DNA from: an uncultured Veillonella sp.
GTDB lineage: Bacteria > Bacillota > Negativicutes > Veillonellales > Veillonellaceae
Assembly (NCBI GenBank): GCA_915066865.1
Contig: CAJZEE010000054.1
Location: forward strand, 1-15,023
Direction: 5' to 3'
Length of the DNA stretch: 15,023 nucleotides
Below the pieces are notes generated by a model. That model had not been told where the DNA came from, ran no database searches, and saw nothing but the letters and a program-made list of their open reading frames with translations. Made by a program: the position numbers and the translations under genes. Positions within the stretch are counted from its first letter, which is position 1. Every line of letters begins with the position of its first letter. Below are positions 13,456 through 15,023 of the stretch, one piece after another.

Positions 13456-15023
13456 ATGGAAACATCTGTACAAGAGGCTCTCAAAATAGGCCTTGTAAAC
13501 GACCAGATACATAGCATTGTCATTTCTGGGGGAACTGGTGTCGGTAAAAGTTTTATGGTTCGTCAGTGCCTCAATACATGGCATATTCCCTATCGTGTTA
13601 TACCGGTTTATATAGATAGCTCACAACTTCAAGAAAGCATCGATTTTGAAGCCTCTCTCGAGCAAGGCAAGATGGTTATGTCCTCTAGTCTATTAGATGA
13701 CGATAATACGCGATGCTGGCTCATCGATGATGGTCATGTGGTATCCCCAGAAGTGCGTCATGCCTTATTAACAGAGGCAAAACGCCGCCAAATCTTGTTG
13801 ATTATGACCATAAACCATGAGGATAGAGCCTTAACTGATGCGGAATGGGAACTCGTAGACGTACACGTATCTATGGAACTAGCTTCATTGGAATCTAGGG
13901 TAGCGGTATTACAACAAACTCGAGATGGAATTTCTTGTGCAGATACTGTGTTACCTTCAACAGAAGAGCACTCATCTAAGGATGTAGTCAGTTTAATCGA
14001 TCATAAGCGGATTTCATCTATTGCCGTTCCTGATGCAATGATTTCATTAGCCATTTCCTATGCACTCCAAGCTCGTACTGTAGGTTACGGTGCAGAGTTT
14101 ATATTGCTTCAAGTTATGAAATCACTAGCTCTTCTTGAGGGGGGGTCTTACTGTAAGCCCATTCATGCAGAGCGGGCCGCTCTTTATGTACTGCCTCATC
14201 GGATGAAGCGTGATGACACAACCACATCACAGCCTTCACAAGGGGAGAATGGAAATAGTAAAACGGATAGAAATCAACTAGAAAATAGGGCCGAACATGC
14301 ATCGGATCAAACTGATGAAGATGCACAATATGAAGCGGACCAAAATGATTCTATGGGGAATGAAGCAAGTCCTAACGATTTAAATGCTAATGATGGGGAT
14401 AGTCATTCTGCTATGAATAGTGCAGAAGATGCATCTTCTCAGCAAGACGATTCAAGTGAAGCTGATGGTTCTAATCAATCTAACGACTTAGATGCTACAC
14501 AGAAGGAATCCAGTGATTCCGAGGCTATGAACGTAGGTGGAGACGACTCACAACGCTTATCCTCTTTATGTTTGCCCGATACGGTTGCCCGTATAGCTAA
14601 CCAATTATTCCAATGGAAACTAGAATCCTCTAAAACAGTAGACCGTCAGTATCGCAAGGGCTCAGGTCGTCGCCTCATGACCAAAACAAAGGACACTAGA
14701 GGGCGTATGATTCGAGCTTACCAAGATGAACATGCGCTAGAGGACTTAGCGCTAGTCGATACATTGCGTGCAGCAGCACCCTACCAACGATTGCGGGCTG
14801 CTACTAAAATGGAACAAGAAAAACTATCTACTCAGTCCCAGCAATTAAAGCATCAAGGCGGTAAGGGATTAGCTATAGTGATAAAACCTCAGGATTATCG
14901 CCGAAAAGCCCGTGAAAAGCGCATTGGTGCATATCAACTTTTCGTGGTAGATGCCAGTGGATCTATGGCGGCGCGTCATCGCGAGGGGGCCCATAAACCG
15001 GCGATTTTTCATCTTCTGTCAGT
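13456..15023 (+). CDS. ChlD/BchD-like AAA+/VWA subunit of a class I metal chelatase (3' end outside window)
   Basis: An open frame of 522 codons runs from ATG 13456 off the window end. GAGGG at 13445-13449 lies six bases upstream. Residues 1-250 form a divergent AAA+ domain with Walker A GGTGVGKS (25-32) and a Walker B-like CWLIDDGHVV (87-96). Residues about 252-365 are a low-complexity linker rich in D, N, S, E and Q, the acidic hinge typical of BchD. Then follow RKGSGRRLMTKTKDTRGR (400-417), EDLALVDTLRAAAPYQRLR (429-447) and the start of a von Willebrand A domain with MIDAS motif DASGS (499-503). It is the platform that couples BchI-type ATPase motion to the large chelatase subunit. Many BchD proteins have lost Walker A; this one looks able to bind nucleotide. 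Most of the VWA domain is missing here. Confidence 0.9.
   Translation, partial: METSVQEALKIGLVNDQIHSIVISGGTGVGKSFMVRQCLNTWHIPYRVIPVYIDSSQLQESIDFEASLEQGKMVMSSSLLDDDNTRCWLIDDGHVVSPEVRHALLTEAKRRQILLIMTINHEDRALTDAEWELVDVHVSMELASLESRVAVLQQTRDGISCADTVLPSTEEHSSKDVVSLIDHKRISSIAVPDAMISLAISYALQARTVGYGAEFILLQVMKSLALLEGGSYCKPIHAERAALYVLPHRMKRDDTTTSQPSQGENGNSKTDRNQLENRAEHASDQTDEDAQYEADQNDSMGNEASPNDLNANDGDSHSAMNSAEDASSQQDDSSEADGSNQSNDLDATQKESSDSEAMNVGGDDSQRLSSLCLPDTVARIANQLFQWKLESSKTVDRQYRKGSGRRLMTKTKDTRGRMIRAYQDEHALEDLALVDTLRAAAPYQRLRAATKMEQEKLSTQSQQLKHQGGKGLAIVIKPQDYRRKAREKRIGAYQLFVVDASGSMAARHREGAHKPAIFHLLS

Overview
The window most likely comes from a diderm, low-GC Firmicute of the Negativicutes, probably Veillonella or a close relative. 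The reasons are Firmicute-type 23S and 5S rRNA ends, strong AGGAGG-type ribosome binding sites and AT-rich spacers, combined with a complete outer-membrane TonB uptake system that monoderm Firmicutes lack. The genus is my inference from gene content and style; no search was run. All genes read on the + strand.

Layout: (1) 1-757 is the end of an rRNA operon: 23S 3' part, a structured spacer and 5S rRNA, closed by an intrinsic terminator. (2) 804-1068 is a non-coding stretch that looks like the remains of a second spacer-5S unit, with its own terminator. (3) 1225-2923 holds a CGGC-type small protein and a secreted M48 metallopeptidase. (4) 3023-3541 is a long AT-rich gap ending in a promoter. 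(5) 3554-5317 is exbB-exbD-tonB, tightly packed. (6) 5495-9567 holds two tandem paralogous TonB-dependent receptors. (7) 9611-12439 is a complete FecCD/BtuCD-type ABC importer: lipoprotein, permease and ATPase, with overlapping genes. (8) 12524-15023 encodes the two AAA+ partners (ChlI/BchI-like and ChlD/BchD-like) of a class I metal chelatase; the second is cut by the window end.

Taken together, 3554-15023 reads as one outer-membrane-to-cytoplasm route for a scarce metal complex. The receptors take the ligand in, ExbB-ExbD-TonB supply energy, the ABC importer carries it across the inner membrane, and a chelatase motor acts on a tetrapyrrole. A heme, corrinoid or other metal-tetrapyrrole ligand would fit; the sequence does not settle which. 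The large chelatase subunit (CobN/BchH/HmuS type) is not in the window and would be expected just downstream.

The most interesting non-coding signals are these. A GTAGGGG-containing block occurs three times, once upstream of exbB and once upstream of each receptor, and nowhere else that I found. In two of the three cases it is followed by the identical promoter TTGTAC-N17-GATAAT. A perfect 14-bp inverted repeat would hide the ribosome binding site of the ABC lipoprotein gene. A decayed spacer/5S copy lies just downstream of the rRNA operon.
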